NCBI GenBank assembly: GCA_022494885.1
Contig: JAGVSM010002644.1
Coordinates: forward strand, 124,001-188,000
DNA length: 64,000 nt
Source: Micrasema longulum
Taxonomy: Eukaryota; Arthropoda; Insecta; Trichoptera; Brachycentridae
Direction: 5' to 3'
The notes below the pieces were generated by a model. The model had not been told where the DNA came from. It ran no database searches and saw nothing but the letters and a program-made list of their open reading frames with translations. The translations under genes and the position numbers were made by a program. Shown here in pieces: positions 33,360 to 45,293 of the stretch (the stretch's first letter is position 1; the number at the start of each line of letters is the position of its first letter).

Positions 33360-33905
33360 ATATTTGAGTTTGTCCAAATGTTCATAGACAAAAGACTGGA
33401 TTTCACCCCCTCGGGGTTCATTAAGATTAACAAATTACATCAGGGATGGAGAATACCTTAAATAAGGGAATATGGAAGTTAAATACTATGTAAATACCTT
33501 GAATTCCATATTCCCTTATTTAAGGTATTCTCCATCCTAATATTGTTAAAAACCCCAGTGAAATCAGTGCTAATAAATATTTCAGTATAATACTGGTCCA
33601 AGAAAAAGTTTAAAAATTGAAAATTGTTTTCAGGCGTTGCCTAGTATGAGAAATAATTCAGTCAGATGAATCTCTTCACAACAATAAAGGTTTCAGCTCT
33701 TTAACTTCACTAAAATAAAACAGATGGAAGAATTGAAGAAATATGGAGGTTCAAACATAGGCAAAATTGTGAATGTTACACAGTGTGTAAAGTGGCCACT
33801 TAAACCAGCCAATGACAGGTCATAAGCCCTGTAAATGCCTCGACTTCCATATTCCCTTATTTAAGGTATTCTCCATCCCTGTTGTAATTTACTAACATTA
33901 ATTGC
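33360..33905. repeat. Rep-A inverted dimer with 37-bp hairpin
   Basis: Left end GAGTTTGTCCAAATGTTCAT is plus-oriented; the rest (AAAGGTTTCAGCTCTTTAAC, AAAGTGGCCACTTAAACCAG) is minus-oriented. GGATGGAGAATACCTTAAAT at 33447 is mirrored at 33515-33540 and appears again near 33860-33880. Confidence 0.75.
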
Positions 33906-34231
33906 TGTTTAATGATATAGGTGCATAATGGTATGGTGCTAACAGTTTATCGGGGGATTTTAGCAACTATAGATGATTTCTTTATAAACTAAGATAAGTT
34001 GAGTAATTAAAAATCAATCTGGGTATATTGAGTGCATTTTATTAAGTACGTTATGGGTTTATTGGAAAAGCCGTTCATTATTTGAAGTATATTTATTTAT
34101 AGGGGTACAGCTTTAAAATTAATACAATATTTATAGTTATTAGATGCTAATATTGATGTTTATTGAATTGTGAATTAAATAAGGTTATTGTTTATGTTCA
34201 ATTACTTTCATGTATTATGAATGAGACAATG

Positions 34232-34262
34232 TTATATTTATATATATATATATATATAGATA
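34232..34262. repeat. (TA)n microsatellite
   Basis: TATATATATATATATATATA run. Confidence 0.8.
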
Positions 34263-34274
34263 AATACATGTTTA

Positions 34275-34400
34275 TATAAATATATACAAACATTAATGTT
34301 TATTTTTATTTTTATTTATTTAATTTTACAATACGCCCAAGGGGCATTTACAAAAAATATACAGGTAAGTACAAACATAGTGCGTAAAAATTTAAAAGAT
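34275..34400 (-). mobile_element. Antisense LINE 3' end
   Basis: TTTATTTTTATTTATTTAAT followed by TACGCCCAAGGGGCATTTAC. The ACGCCCA(T/A)(T)GGGCGTA hairpin type also ends the LINE at 55380-55410. Confidence 0.5.
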
Positions 34401-34559
34401 AAACAACGCTTTTTTAAAAGAGAAACAATAAGAAGCATACTGCCATGCAAAATAAAAAGTAAAGCTTTACATACTAAAAAAGAAAATAAAATGGATATAA
34501 GAAAAGTAATTGAATTAAAAAGCAAATTGTAAATAACTTGTAAAGAATTCAAAGAAAAA

Positions 34560-35100
34560 AAAAAAACATTTTTATAAACATATAAGTATATAAAGAAAAT
34601 TAAATTATTACATGAACATATGTAAATTAAATCAATATTAACTTCTAATTATTGGAATTATTGTATTAATTTAAAACATGAAATAAACTCAAAAGAACAA
34701 ATAAAAACTCAATGCTTCCCAAAAAACAGTATTTCTAAGAAATTCTTATAATTCATTTATAAAGACTTAGATCTAGAGACGATGGACTGTATAAAGTGAG
34801 GGTTGTACATATTTTTTCATTTTGGTAAAACTTATATGGACGGTATTTGAGTAATAAAATGTTATTGTGGTAATATCAATATTATTTGTATTTTCTGCGT
34901 CAGTCATGAGAGGTGATTTTGGAATATTATGTATGCATAACCTCGGTAGACAGAAGGGAATAATTTATTTTTGTTGATTTTCTATAAATTCAAAATTGTC
35001 TTGTTGTGTTTTTATTGAATTCGGTAAAATACACAATTCATAAAATAAAAGAAATAATCGTTTATTTGTAATTTAACCTAATTTTTCACTGTTTTTTTTT
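34560..35100. other. Unassigned, possibly LINE-derived
   Basis: 34740-34960 may be an antisense LINE ORF remnant, but no motif is clear. The rest is AT-rich. Confidence 0.25.
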
Positions 35101-35340
35101 GTTTTTTTTTTATTTATTGAACTTTTTGCATAGGTTTACAGTACATGTGAATAACAATAGAACAAAATGATAAGAAAAAAATCCCACATAGGCATAGCCG
35201 GTGCGTGGGTATACTGGTTTAATCAGCTTAACGTGACAGTACGAATTTCTGAACAAAATTACACATACATACTGATACATACATGCACATACATATATCC
35301 ATACACAACATACATGTGTATATAAACATTTACTTGCATA
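35100..35340 (-). mobile_element. Antisense LINE 3' UTR
   Basis: CCCACATAGGCATAGCCGG then GTGCGTGGGTATAC; the reverse complement resembles TATACCCACGAACAGGCCAT at 37501. A degenerate (TACA)n run follows at 35255-35340. Confidence 0.55.
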
Positions 35341-35346
35341 CACATA

Positions 35347-35520
35347 TGAACCGGGTTGTGGTCCCGTGGTAGTATTGTGGGCTCACGGGCTAAAAGTCCA
35401 AGGTTTAAATCCCACTCTACCATAGCTTGATTTCCATTTTTCCAGCACAAATTATTTAAGACTTTTAGGAAATGGTCTGAAAGTTTTAATATTTGAGTAA
35501 ATAATAAGAACTTAAGTATT
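35347..35520 (+). mobile_element. SINE family 3, best copy
   Basis: CCGGGTTGTGGTCCCGTGGT, GTGGGCTCACGG, AAGGTTTAAATCCC, then TTTTCCAGCACAAATTATTT and GGAAATGGTCTGAAAGTT. Confidence 0.75.
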
Positions 35521-35529
35521 TCTCTTTTT

Positions 35530-37185
35530 AAATTTTTTTTAAATGTATGTACGCATCAAGGGCGAATCGTCCATATAATTGATTTTGCGCAGCTTTCCAT
35601 TATATTTGACTATAAATAATAATGTTTTATTATAGTTTTAACTATCGGGAAATAAGTATAATAATGTATATTTATTATAAATTAACGTCACTGATTATGT
35701 CTTCTTCAAAAAGTAAATATAACCATATATAAGCGCACCCAGCGCCCAACTCGTTCCCAGTGGGAGAAAAAAATGGCTGATTATTGCAGTTTATTTCTTC
35801 ATACATGAATTGCCAAAAAAAAAAAATTCTTTGTATAAAATGTGTACTGTATTTGAACATTTTAAAACCCAGTATTTATATTTTCCTTACAGAGTTCACT
35901 CGCAGATTACAGATATTATTTGAAACTTCTTTATTTGGAGAATAGAATTACAAACATTATTTCCTAAGGACCACTTTCCTTTGATAGTATGATGTTGATA
36001 TATGACACCAGTTCTTTCGTCCGCCCGTTTTAGTGGCGCTCCGCTCGGTGCAGCACCAATTTTTGGCATTATTCATTTTTAGAAGGAAACGAGCCATGTA
36101 CATACTTTATTACTTATATGTATGTATGTACAAATTATGAAAAAAAAATAATCGTAAGTCACAGTTCGCAATTAATATGCATACACATATATAAAAAAAT
36201 ACACAATTTAAATATTTTAATACGAAAAACCAAAAAAATAACAAAAAACCACGTATTTTGCTAGCAATTTATCTAAAGAAATCAAGTTTCTTTCCACTAC
36301 CCATTGTCTGCATATTTTTCAAAGGAGTGATTGGGTAAACTTTTCATCGGTAAAAATATTGTATAGTCATTGTACCATTCAAGTCAAACATGTTGGCGAT
36401 TGAACCGAGACCTCTGGCATAGTAAGCAATCGAGTTGACTACGAGAAGGACGACTAATTTATACAATTTTTAAAATTCAACATGAGTTGTTGATTTTTTC
36501 GGCTTTATTTCTGCCTAGTCTGTCTTCCTGTTTTTATAGGACAACTTTTTTATGCCATGACGCTCGTTTCACACAATGGGCACCGCATGGCTTGCATTAA
36601 TCGCAATAATGGAGTGCAGTAAATTATGCAAAGTGCAATGGTTTTGACAAGCTAGTCGCCCGCACCGTGGCTGCTCCACATCAGATTGTGCGAATGGGCT
36701 TTTACACTAGAACCTTCGAGTATAAACACTAGCTGTGATAAATTACCCTCGTTTTCACATGAAAAAAATGAACAAAGGGACCCCGTAAATTTATTTGTTT
36801 TTACAAATATAATATACTCCGTTACGACACGATACCGGTGAATTAATTTGTACCTGCATAGTAAATGAAAAAATATTATTTCGTGTTTTATTTTACTTTT
36901 ATTTTTATTTTATTTTATTTTTCTCATAAAAACAAAACACATTATGGAATCGAAATAATAGTTTTAATATGTCAGTAGAAATATACATTTAAAATGTGTC
37001 TCAATTACACTATGAGACTTTTTATTATAACATAAAAATATTTGTGGACAGTACTGATCTCAGTGTATCAATGTTATTATTGTACATAGAGAGGGTGAGT
37101 ATATATATTATGTGAGGGTGTGTTATATGTGTATGGGTTTGTGAGTATTGTATGTATGTGACAATGTGTAGTAAATATAAGTGGA
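35530..37185. other. Non-coding, no gene identified
   Basis: 36015-36060 (CGTCCGCCCGTTTTAGTGGC) and 36540-36730 are GC-richer islands without a recognisable frame. The remainder is AT-rich. Confidence 0.35.
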
Positions 37186-37189
37186 CTTA

Positions 37190-37560
37190 TTGAACAATGC
37201 AAAACGAGGCTTGCACAGAGACATGCATATTTTATAGGCCCAAAAATTTTTAATTCTTTTTTTACTGATACTATTTCATTGATTCCAAACTTTCAAAATT
37301 TTCCTTCTTTTAAAAAACACGCACTATCTTGGATTCAAACTAAAGATATCACTTTTTTTTCTATGATATATTTTGTTGCCCTTTTTAAGGAATATTTTTA
37401 TGTTTTTTAATATTTTTTATTTCCTTTTATTTACCATAAAAAATACAATATAATCTTTTACAGAATATTTTATTTTCCCTTTCTTATGTTACACAAAATG
37501 TATACCCACGAACAGGCCATGCCTTTGTGGGATTTTTTTGTTGACTATTTTTACTATTAA
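37190..37560 (+). pseudogene. LINE ORF C-terminus and 3' UTR
   Basis: The frame KTRLAQRHAYFIGPKIFNSF then FPSFKKHALSWIQ matches the jockey/CR1-type ORF2 end. A 3' UTR hairpin TATACCCACGAACAGGCCAT and GCCTTTGTGGG follows. The same UTR appears antisense at 35190. Confidence 0.65.
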
Positions 37561-37715
37561 CATTTTTTTCATTAATATGTAATTTTCCTTTATTTTTGAA
37601 TACTCTGTTTTACCTCTAATGTATTTTGTAAAAAAAACAACAACAAAAAAAGATTTTCAATTTTTTTTTTTTTTCAAAGCTAAATGTTTTATTATTATAA
37701 TTATTATTTAATTGA

Positions 37716-37885
37716 TTTGGAACACAACAGGCCAGGAGGCTCAATTGCAGTGATGAATTACAGCACAGATTACTTAGACTTGAGGAAAATCACATAAAAT
37801 GTTGGTGTTCTCACCGGGAATCGAACCCGGAACCTTTCGTTTGTGAGTCAAGCGTCATGACCACTACATAACGGAGGCCGCCAAT
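37716..37885 (-). mobile_element. tRNA-Val-like SINE, family 2, best copy
   Basis: The reverse strand reads GCCTCCGTTATGTAGTGGTC, TTGACTCACAAACG, then GGGTTCGATTCCCGG. That is a nearly intact tRNA-Val(CAC) cloverleaf, followed by the family body (GTGCTGTAATTCATCACTG, CCTGGCCTGTTGTG). I call it a SINE, not a functional tRNA gene. Confidence 0.8.
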
Positions 37886-37919
37886 TATAAACATGATTTA
37901 AAATGCAGCATATCTCGAC

Positions 37920-38160
37920 CATATGTTACGGAAAGGTAAGGTAAAGTTAGGCTAGAAAAATAAAATTCCACTTCCACCCTCCCAGGAATCGATTCCAGGA
38001 CCTCAAAATTGGTAGGCGAAAGCTTCAGCCGCTACACGACGAGGTGGACTTATCTCTTCTAGATTTTCACATCCAGGGTTTTTATCTGAGAGCAACCATC
38101 GATTTCTGGATCTATGTCACACAAATAACTGATTTTTTTATCCTCCTGCACACAGAATTT
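37920..38160 (-). mobile_element. SINE family 1, antisense
   Basis: Reverse-strand blocks: GGTCCTGGAATCGATTCCTG, GATAAGTCCACCTC and CTCTCAGATAAAAACCCTGG. The 3' tail is lost. Confidence 0.8.
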
Positions 38161-38164
38161 GTAT

Positions 38165-38475
38165 ACAAAATCTTGATCATATATTACAGGAAGGTAAGAT
38201 AAGCAACCTTACGCTTCAGGTAACATTCCAGGTGAAATATTGCAGTGTAATATATTGCATAAAATATTTTATGTAAACCTTCCCAAGAACCGATCCCGGG
38301 ACTTCAAGATGATAGACACACGCACCAATTATCAAACTACGAGGCGTACTTTTATCAAATTAAAAAAAAAAAAATTATCTTACAGTAGCCATCAGATCAA
38401 AATCAAAGATCCAGGAGTCTGGTTATTTTGCACACACAAAACTGTATTATTAATTCGCCCGCATACTGATATAAC
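38165..38475 (-). mobile_element. SINE family 1, antisense, adjacent copy
   Basis: Reverse strand has ACCTGAAGCGTAAGGTTGC, GTCCCGGGATCGGTTCTTGG and the 5' unit with a poly-A interruption at 38364. It lies head-to-tail with the preceding copy. Confidence 0.75.
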
Positions 38476-38664
38476 GTTTTATTCCTTTTAGATATTTTTT
38501 TATGTGAATACCTGCAGTTTTATTAATAAATCGGTTAGGTAAACGAATGACTTAAGTATATAAAAAAAAATTAGTAATGGAATATCAATGTACTTGATTA
38601 AAAACGTTTTTTTACTGTAGGAATTTTCAGTGTCTACTCTAAAATTATTACTATTCCAATATTT

Positions 38665-38860
38665 TGAGTTTATCCTAATGGGTAGGACAAAATACTAGAT
38701 TTCACCCCCTAGGGAGTCATTTAGATTAACAAATGTTACACAGTGTATAAAGTGGCCACTTAAACCAACCAATGACAGGTCATAAGCCCTATAAATGCCT
38801 AGACTACCATGTTCCCTTCTCTAAATTGTTCTCCATCCCTGTTTTAATTTGTTATTATTA
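38665..38860 (-). repeat. Rep-A family, short copy
   Basis: AAAGTGGCCACTTAAACCAA, GACAGGTCATAAGCCCTAT and GACTACCATGTTCCC. Confidence 0.7.
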
Positions 38861-38984
38861 TTCAGTAAAAAATATTCATTTATCTTTCATAAAGATCTTA
38901 TGATTTCATTGATACATTTAATTTTCATCACGCTGAAGCGGAGCATTTAAAAATATAATTTTTTTCCCAATCCCAATCAATTTT

Positions 38985-39420
38985 TAAATTATGAATAGGA
39001 AAATATCACGTACTACGAATACCAATAAAAATAAATTAATTGGATTTAAAATAATTAAATGTGTTTTCGAAATCATTATGGATATTGTGGAGAAATGTTT
39101 ACAAATATTAAAAAAGAAAACATAAAAAAATACGTTACTAGAAAAACGCTACATGTTTGGCATTGATAGTTGTGACGTCAAGATTTGTGATGATGTTCTA
39201 TGAAGATTTTAATGGTTTGAGACAAAGTTGAAAATGAACATGAATCGTTACGTATTAGAGGCGTGGCCAATACAATGACCGTTTTTGCGGGAATCCAAAA
39301 TTACAAATTAAAAAAAAAAAAATCTACCAATAAGTAGCAAAAAATATTTTTTTTTATTAGACAGTATTTAATAGACCCTTTTTACTTATTTTTTTTTTAA
39401 AAGGTGATATTTCCTTATTG
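38985..39420 (-). repeat. 420-bp dispersed repeat, inverted partner of 10556-10975
   Basis: Opposite orientation to the 10.6-kb copy; shared blocks include TTGTGACGTCAAGATTTGTG and GCGTGGCCAATACAATGACC. Confidence 0.75.
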
Positions 39421-41505
39421 ACAAGAATACTTTTATGGAGAGAAAAACTATAAACTAATGAAAAAAATAGTTAATTAAAAAATATATGTGTACTGTAATA
39501 ATCAATGAAATGTTTTTAACCCCTATTAAAAAACAATGTTTGAACCAGGACTAAGACTTTCATTATTTTGAACAAAAAATAACATTAACATCAGTTATAA
39601 AATAATAACATTTATAAATCGGGTCTTCGATTATTTGGATCATGCGGCTAATTAATCAATTTGCAAGATTACATGATTCGAGCACCCAAAGACAACTATA
39701 TACTTAACACGCCTGGATTCCACAATCCACATGTGCAAGCTTTCTGGAAGAACATCAGTACCTATGTACAAGTAAACATATATGTATACTATATCCGTAC
39801 ATATACTACAGAAAAAGATCTCAAGTCTCTGGTCTGCCATCGGCTGGGTCAGTAGTTGGTCAGTAATGGTAACTTTTAGACTGGATCATGTTTTACGTCA
39901 GCGTTTTTTTCATTATTCCACTGTGTAAACATCTAATAGAAAATAAAATAGTGCTTGTTTTTATAACATTATCATATAGCCTGTGAGTTTAAATTACGGA
40001 AAAAATAATAAAATAACATTTTTATTAATTTCAAAAATATTTTACCTTCATGTGTTAAGATTAAAAATTTGTTTAATTTACACTCGGATTTAAATCATGT
40101 AAGTCATTTTCCCTTCTTTTGTTGATCAAAAGTATCATTATAATTGAATTTCGTATTGGATTATACAACCTTTGAATTTTAGATATATTATATACTTGCT
40201 GTTTTTTTATTACTGTTTCTAAGTCATGGATATTTTGGAGAATTTATTTTACTATGTATCTGTAAAAAAATTCAACACAACACAACACACATAACGAGAA
40301 ATTAAAGAAAGTGTATCAATTTAAATACTTCATAGATTCCCGGTGAATATTTTCGGTTATGATTTTTAAAAAATCTCACATTGTAATATTTTTTTGTACG
40401 CAATGTACATGAGATTTACAATAAGATTATTTATTTAAAAAAACTACAATAACCGTACAGTAGGGTACATTGTGTATTTTGTTGAAATCCAAAAACTTAT
40501 GCTGAAAACTTATATTTGGAATAAATTATTCAGTTAAATTACGTTACATCATTTATGAATTTGTTAAGATTTTTTAGGCTGGGCCCGCGTTAAGCCGTAA
40601 TAATTAAGAAGAAAAAAAGGAAATTACAAGAAATAATAACATATATAATAACAATAATCCGAATAAAAGTCCAAAAAATAACACCGAATATTTAAAAAAA
40701 ATAAATATCTTATTAGATAATACAAATATTAATGATTTATGTGAAGAGATATTTGATATATTTAGACGTTTAAAGATATGTTTGTGAATATTTACTATCG
40801 TAATATTACAGTTATGATTTATTTCACAGTAAAATAAAGGTATAAATCCAATTGTATATTGTGTATGTAAATCAGTTTGGCTCCATGGCCAAGTGTACTT
40901 GGTTAAATTTACACCCACTTTTTTATGACGCAATGACCATAATAATAAATTTTTAATAGTTTTATTATCTCAAACACATTATTTAGTTCATTACGTGGTG
41001 AATATTGTCCTAGGTACAAACATTTTGTCAAAGTAAAAATTCAGTTTCAACATATTATTATTTATTTATTTTATAGAAACGTGTCAACAATGATTAAATT
41101 ACATAATAAAGATTAGGTTGAAAGATAGACCAGAGAAGTTTCTAATTTAAATAAAACATTTAAAATGAATCATTGCATATTTCGCTATGTTAAATGTCTG
41201 GCCAGTTCAAAACAAAGAAAATTTTATTTAAATATATATATGGGAAAAAAACATGGTTACGAAAAGAACATGTTAAAAGTTTGAATTAATTTAAATTAAC
41301 TTGTTCTTTTATATTAGAGAAATTCGTAAGTTTTATAACTTATAAAATCCCCGTGCTGAGAAGGAAATTTTATATGATTTTTAAAAACGCCTGAAACATA
41401 ATTAAATAATAATATAAAATACATAAGCAATACACAAGCTTCGGCTTTGCGGGAACAAAAGTACAATTATGTATGTTATGTATTTGTTAAAATAAATGAA
41501 ACTAT
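39420..41505. other. AT-rich, no gene identified
   Basis: Contains a 109-codon minus-strand frame (40604-40933) with no recognisable motif and low-complexity residues; judged chance. Confidence 0.4.
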
Positions 41506-41509
41506 AAAT

Positions 41510-41905
41510 TTAACCTTTATTTATGCGGGTGAGATTCATCTACTTGAATTATTTCACCTACATACTAGGCAACGCCTGAAAATATTGATGAATATGATAT
41601 AGATGAATCTCACACGCATAAATAAAGGTTTCAGCTCTTTAACTTCACAAACATCAACAGATGAAAGAATTGAAGGAATATAGATGTTCAAATATAGGCA
41701 GAATGGTGAATGTTACACAGTGTGTAAAGTGGCCACTTAAACCAGCCACTGACAGGTCATAAGCCCTGTAGATGCCTAGACTTCTATATTACCTTCTCTT
41801 AAATGTTCTTCATCTCTGTTGTAAAATGTTAATATAAACAGCTCCCCAGGGAGTTGAATCCAGTCCTTGTCCACAAAAATTTGGACAAACTCAAAATATT
41901 GTCAA
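41510..41905 (-). repeat. Rep-A family, near-complete copy with inverted end
   Basis: 41520-41585 is plus-oriented (GCGGGTGAGATTCATCTAC to CAACGCCTGAAAAT) and 41600-41905 is minus-oriented (AAAGGTTTCAGCTCTTTAAC to TTTGGACAAACTCAAAATAT). Compare 49555-49915. Confidence 0.75.
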
Positions 41906-42189
41906 TAGTTATTGATGGAGATAAAATTATCAACAAAACTTCTTTATTTAGTTTCACTTTTACTTAATTTTGACCAATGAGCATTTTCAGGACTGGTAAA
42001 TGCTTTACAACATTTTGAACTTTTATAATATTTGTTGCAAGGTTTGGGTATAAGAAGATCACATAAGTATTTTATCAAGGGACAGAAAATACAGATATTA
42101 TTACAACTGGTTTGCAAAAACTGTTAATTTTTCGGAAAGCTTTATACCGAAATTAGGATTAATCCCAGTTGTTTTTATAGTTCTTATTA

Positions 42190-42685
42190 TTAACACTTTG
42201 AGCACCGGCCGAATACACATAGAATTATCCCTGTGCCGGCCAATTTTTGTGGAATTTCATGTTTTGTGAAGGGTTTCTTAAAAGTGTCATAATTATAAAA
42301 ATACTAAGTTAAATTAATTGAAACTTCTCATGTTTATTTGGAGCAGTTAAATAAGTCATTTTTGTATGATGGTTTTGCCAACATTGGCCTTTATGGAAAG
42401 CCACATTGCGCATTGATATGTTCAGACATATACAGGGTCTCAATTTTTTTGTGATTTGTATCCCAGAGCCGTGTAAACACGTGATTATTATAACTATGCG
42501 TTGTGTCCCGGTCCTGTGTTTTCACGTAGTTTATCAGCAGTAAAAAAGTACTAATAAAAGTCACTAGATGTCAATAAAATGTACTTTTTTAGACAGCTGG
42601 TAAACCACGCGAAAACACGGGACCGGGACACAACGCATGGTTATATAATCACGTGTTTACACGGCTCCGGGATACAAAGTGTTAA
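42190..42685 (-). mobile_element. piggyBac-type MITE, copy 1
   Basis: TTAA flanks both ends (42190-42193 and 42682-42685). The ends CACTTTG and CAAAGTG are inverted. The right half is a palindrome of about 225 bp with arms reading TTTGTATCCC(A/G)GAGCCGTG and GTCCCGGTCC(T/C)GTGTTTTCA. TTAA duplication is the hallmark of piggyBac-class transposition. Non-coding. Confidence 0.8.
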
Positions 42686-43202
42686 AAAGGTGAGGAAAAA
42701 ACACATGGAAAAAGTAACAAAGTGGGAAATAAAAAATTTTAGCAGATTAACTTAATACAATACCTTGATTTTATGATAGGGAAGTTTACATATTTAAGGA
42801 ACATGTATAAATATTTTTTTTCGTTTTGAACTGAAAAAAATTCAATTTTGGTAATGTTTTTTTGTTGATTATATTATTTTTCTTTTTAATAAATAAAATA
42901 ACATGTATGGTATTTTAGGCTCAAACTAACTAATTTTGAAATATCTACAGAGAAAAACACTTGTGACATTAAAATTGAATTTATCAATATTAAATTAAAA
43001 TGAAAGGTTAAGTAAAGGGGTGTTCGTGAATTTTAATTGTTGGTTTATTACTACAGCTATAAATTTTATCCTATTTATTTCCAATGTTTTAAGTTTATCA
43101 AACCATTTCCCTTTGTTTTCTAAATGTAATATTTTGATATATTAAAATGAAATAAAATAAAATCACTTTGCTTTATGTACTACTTATATTTTTATAACTT
43201 GA

Positions 43203-43244
43203 CAACCAATTAGTTTCGGCAATACTATGCCTTCTTCAGGGTTA
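43203..43244 (-). ncRNA. Hammerhead-like motif
   Basis: Reverse strand: AACC, CTGAAGA (perfect CUGANGA), stem II AGGC/GCC with an 8-nt loop, GAAAC intact, then TAATT and GGTT, which pairs with the initial AACC. The core is intact; the NUH site reads AUU, a weak cleavage triplet. Confidence 0.45.
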
Positions 43245-43499
43245 ATTACAAACTAACATAACATATATATAACATAATATAAACCAGTTGTAATGATATT
43301 TATGTTGTCTGTCCCATAAAAAAATACTTGTGTAATCTTCTTATACCTCAAACCTTGCAACAAATATTTTAAAAGTTTAAAATGTTGTAAACAATTTACC
43401 GGTCCTGTAGATGTCGTCTTAGGCAAAAGCGCCCGTTGGTCAAAATGAAATAAAAGTGAAACTAAGCCAAAAAGTTTTATTGACTATTGCTCCTTGTTT

Positions 43500-43940
43500 T
43501 CTAGACTCCTAAATCATATTTATAGAAAAAAAAAACGTTTTTCCTGAAATTCTGAAGTGTCCTAGCCCCTTAATTGGTTGGAATAAGTTTCCATTTGGGA
43601 ATACACACCCTAATATGCAAACTATATTGTACAAAAAGCAAATAAAAATAAATGCATGCAGTGTTAGTGCTAGTTACCAAGAATTCTATTTGTTTACCAG
43701 TATTCAGGGAATTGTTTTGGAATACTGTTTAATGATTTCAGTCTATTTCATAATCTGGAACATATGAATCTATTTCTGAAACTGTTTGTTGTATGGAGGA
43801 GTGTAGTAGCAGTCTTTTGAATTATTCAAATATCCATTAAAAACTCATAAAAACTACAGAAAACATTAAAAGCGATTATTAAAACATAAATTGATGCTGA
43901 AAATGAAATTTTTAGCCGACTACTTATAAAGTTTTTATAA
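43500..43940. other. Non-coding, no feature seen
   Basis: AT-rich; no frame or repeat recognised. Confidence 0.4.
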
Positions 43941-43944
43941 AACG

Positions 43945-44280
43945 AGTTCTCTCTGTCCAGGCGAATGAATAATACAGTTCTGATTTTGAAATATAAGAAC
44001 CCAGGATTACTGTCTTTGACTCGATGGCTGCTCTAAGCTAAACATCCTGAATAAGGAAATCAAGTGGAGATAAGTCCGCCTCCTTGAAATAGTTGACGTT
44101 CTTGAAGTCCTGGGTTCGATCCCTGACAGGGTGGATGTTTAAACTGCAACATTTCTTTATTTCTGGAGTGATCACCTTACCTTCATGTAACACATGATCA
44201 GAATACGCAACAACTGGTTAACCAATGCATGCAGTACCCAATGCACCACTGGGTGTGGAGAGGGGAATTATGATGATGAA
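43945..44280 (+). mobile_element. SINE family 1, near full length
   Basis: GACTCGATGGCTGCTCTAAG, GATAAGTCCGCCTCC, GGGTTCGATCCCTG and the TATGATGATGAA tail. Confidence 0.8.
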
Positions 44281-44314
44281 CACGAGAACTTATGCAATAA
44301 TATGAGTTTTTTTT

Positions 44315-44715
44315 AATTTTGGTAGACATGGCTGGATTTTACTTCAAAGGGAGCTATTAGGATTGAAATTTATTGCAACAGAGGGGGAATTTTTTTTTGA
44401 AAATAGAAATCTAGGCATTTACAGGGTATATTTTATTAGCTGATGTAAATGGTTGATGAATCGCACCCACATCAAAGAGGTTTCAACTCTTTTACTTTAT
44501 ACAAATCAACAAATGCGAAAATTGAGGAAAAATAGATGATCAAACATGAGCAGAAAAATGAATGTTACATAATGTGTAAATTAATCACTTAAACCAGGCA
44601 ATGACAGATCATACGCCCTGTAAACGCCAATATTTCTTCACCCCCCAATAACTCCTACACATCGGTCCACTTACCTATAAAAAGTTATTTCCTTCATCTC
44701 CGTTGAGATGTAGGA
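44315..44715 (-). repeat. Rep-A family, diverged copy
   Basis: GGTTTCAACTCTTTTACTTT, TTAATCACTTAAACCAGGC and GACAGATCATACGCCCTG. Confidence 0.6.
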
Positions 44716-44719
44716 CTCA

Positions 44720-45200
44720 TTTGATAAAATATTCGAATAAAATTTTATATTTTGATTGATTTAACATATTTAAAATGACCGATTATTGGCTATGCTAGAA
44801 CTAATTGGTATGTTTTGCTTATTTTCAGATAAGGCATCCTGAGAACTCAATAAAATTAAAGTGAATAAATTAATTAATCAGCAACTTATGATTCGACAAT
44901 AAAATTAAACGTAATAATTATTTTAATTAGTCTACAAAATTTAACGACGAGTATTTAAAACCATAAACGAAACGAGTACATTTTCAATGTAAACGAAAAA
45001 CATTAGAATTAAGAGTAATTATTAAAATATGAATTATCATGAATAATTATTGTGATGTTAACGTTACCACTTGTGCTTCCTAAATTAAGTGTAATAATTA
45101 TTGCTTCAATTAATTAACTGGATAATTATTAATTACTATTTCAATAAAGTTTATTCATAACTATTGTACAGTGCGCGTAAAAAAAATTAACGAGAATAAA
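44720..45200. other. AT-rich upstream region of the PDZ exon
   Basis: No coding signal. A (TA)n TATA-like run lies at 45203-45217, about 80 nt before the ATG; a core promoter is possible but unproven. Confidence 0.3.
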
Positions 45201-45293
45201 AAATATATATATATAGATCTTTGCCAAAGTTTCAAGTGATGTGGTAGTGCGTAGTTTTTATTAAGAGTGTTTAATCAGATTGGTTCAATTATA

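Larger units (their letters stand above)
41935..43490. mobile_element. Fold-back region with about 195-bp inverted arms
   Basis: 41935-42125 (GTTTCACTTTTACTTAATTT, TTTGTTGCAAGGTTTGGGTA, ATTACAACTGGTTT) recurs inverted at 43285-43490. A minus-strand hammerhead-like motif lies at 43203-43244, next to the right arm. I infer terminal repeats of a Penelope-like element with its coding part lost; a TTAA MITE sits inside. Confidence 0.6.

Noticed and set aside
34232..34262. CRISPR or satellite array
   Set aside because: Only a simple (TA)n run; no spaced repeats anywhere in the window.
37801..37885. Functional tRNA-Val gene
   Set aside because: It continues into the SINE family 2 body shared with 12272 and 60268, so it is better explained as a SINE head.
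40604..40933. 109-codon minus frame
   Set aside because: No recognisable motif, phenylalanine/isoleucine-rich tail, no homologous copy in the window.
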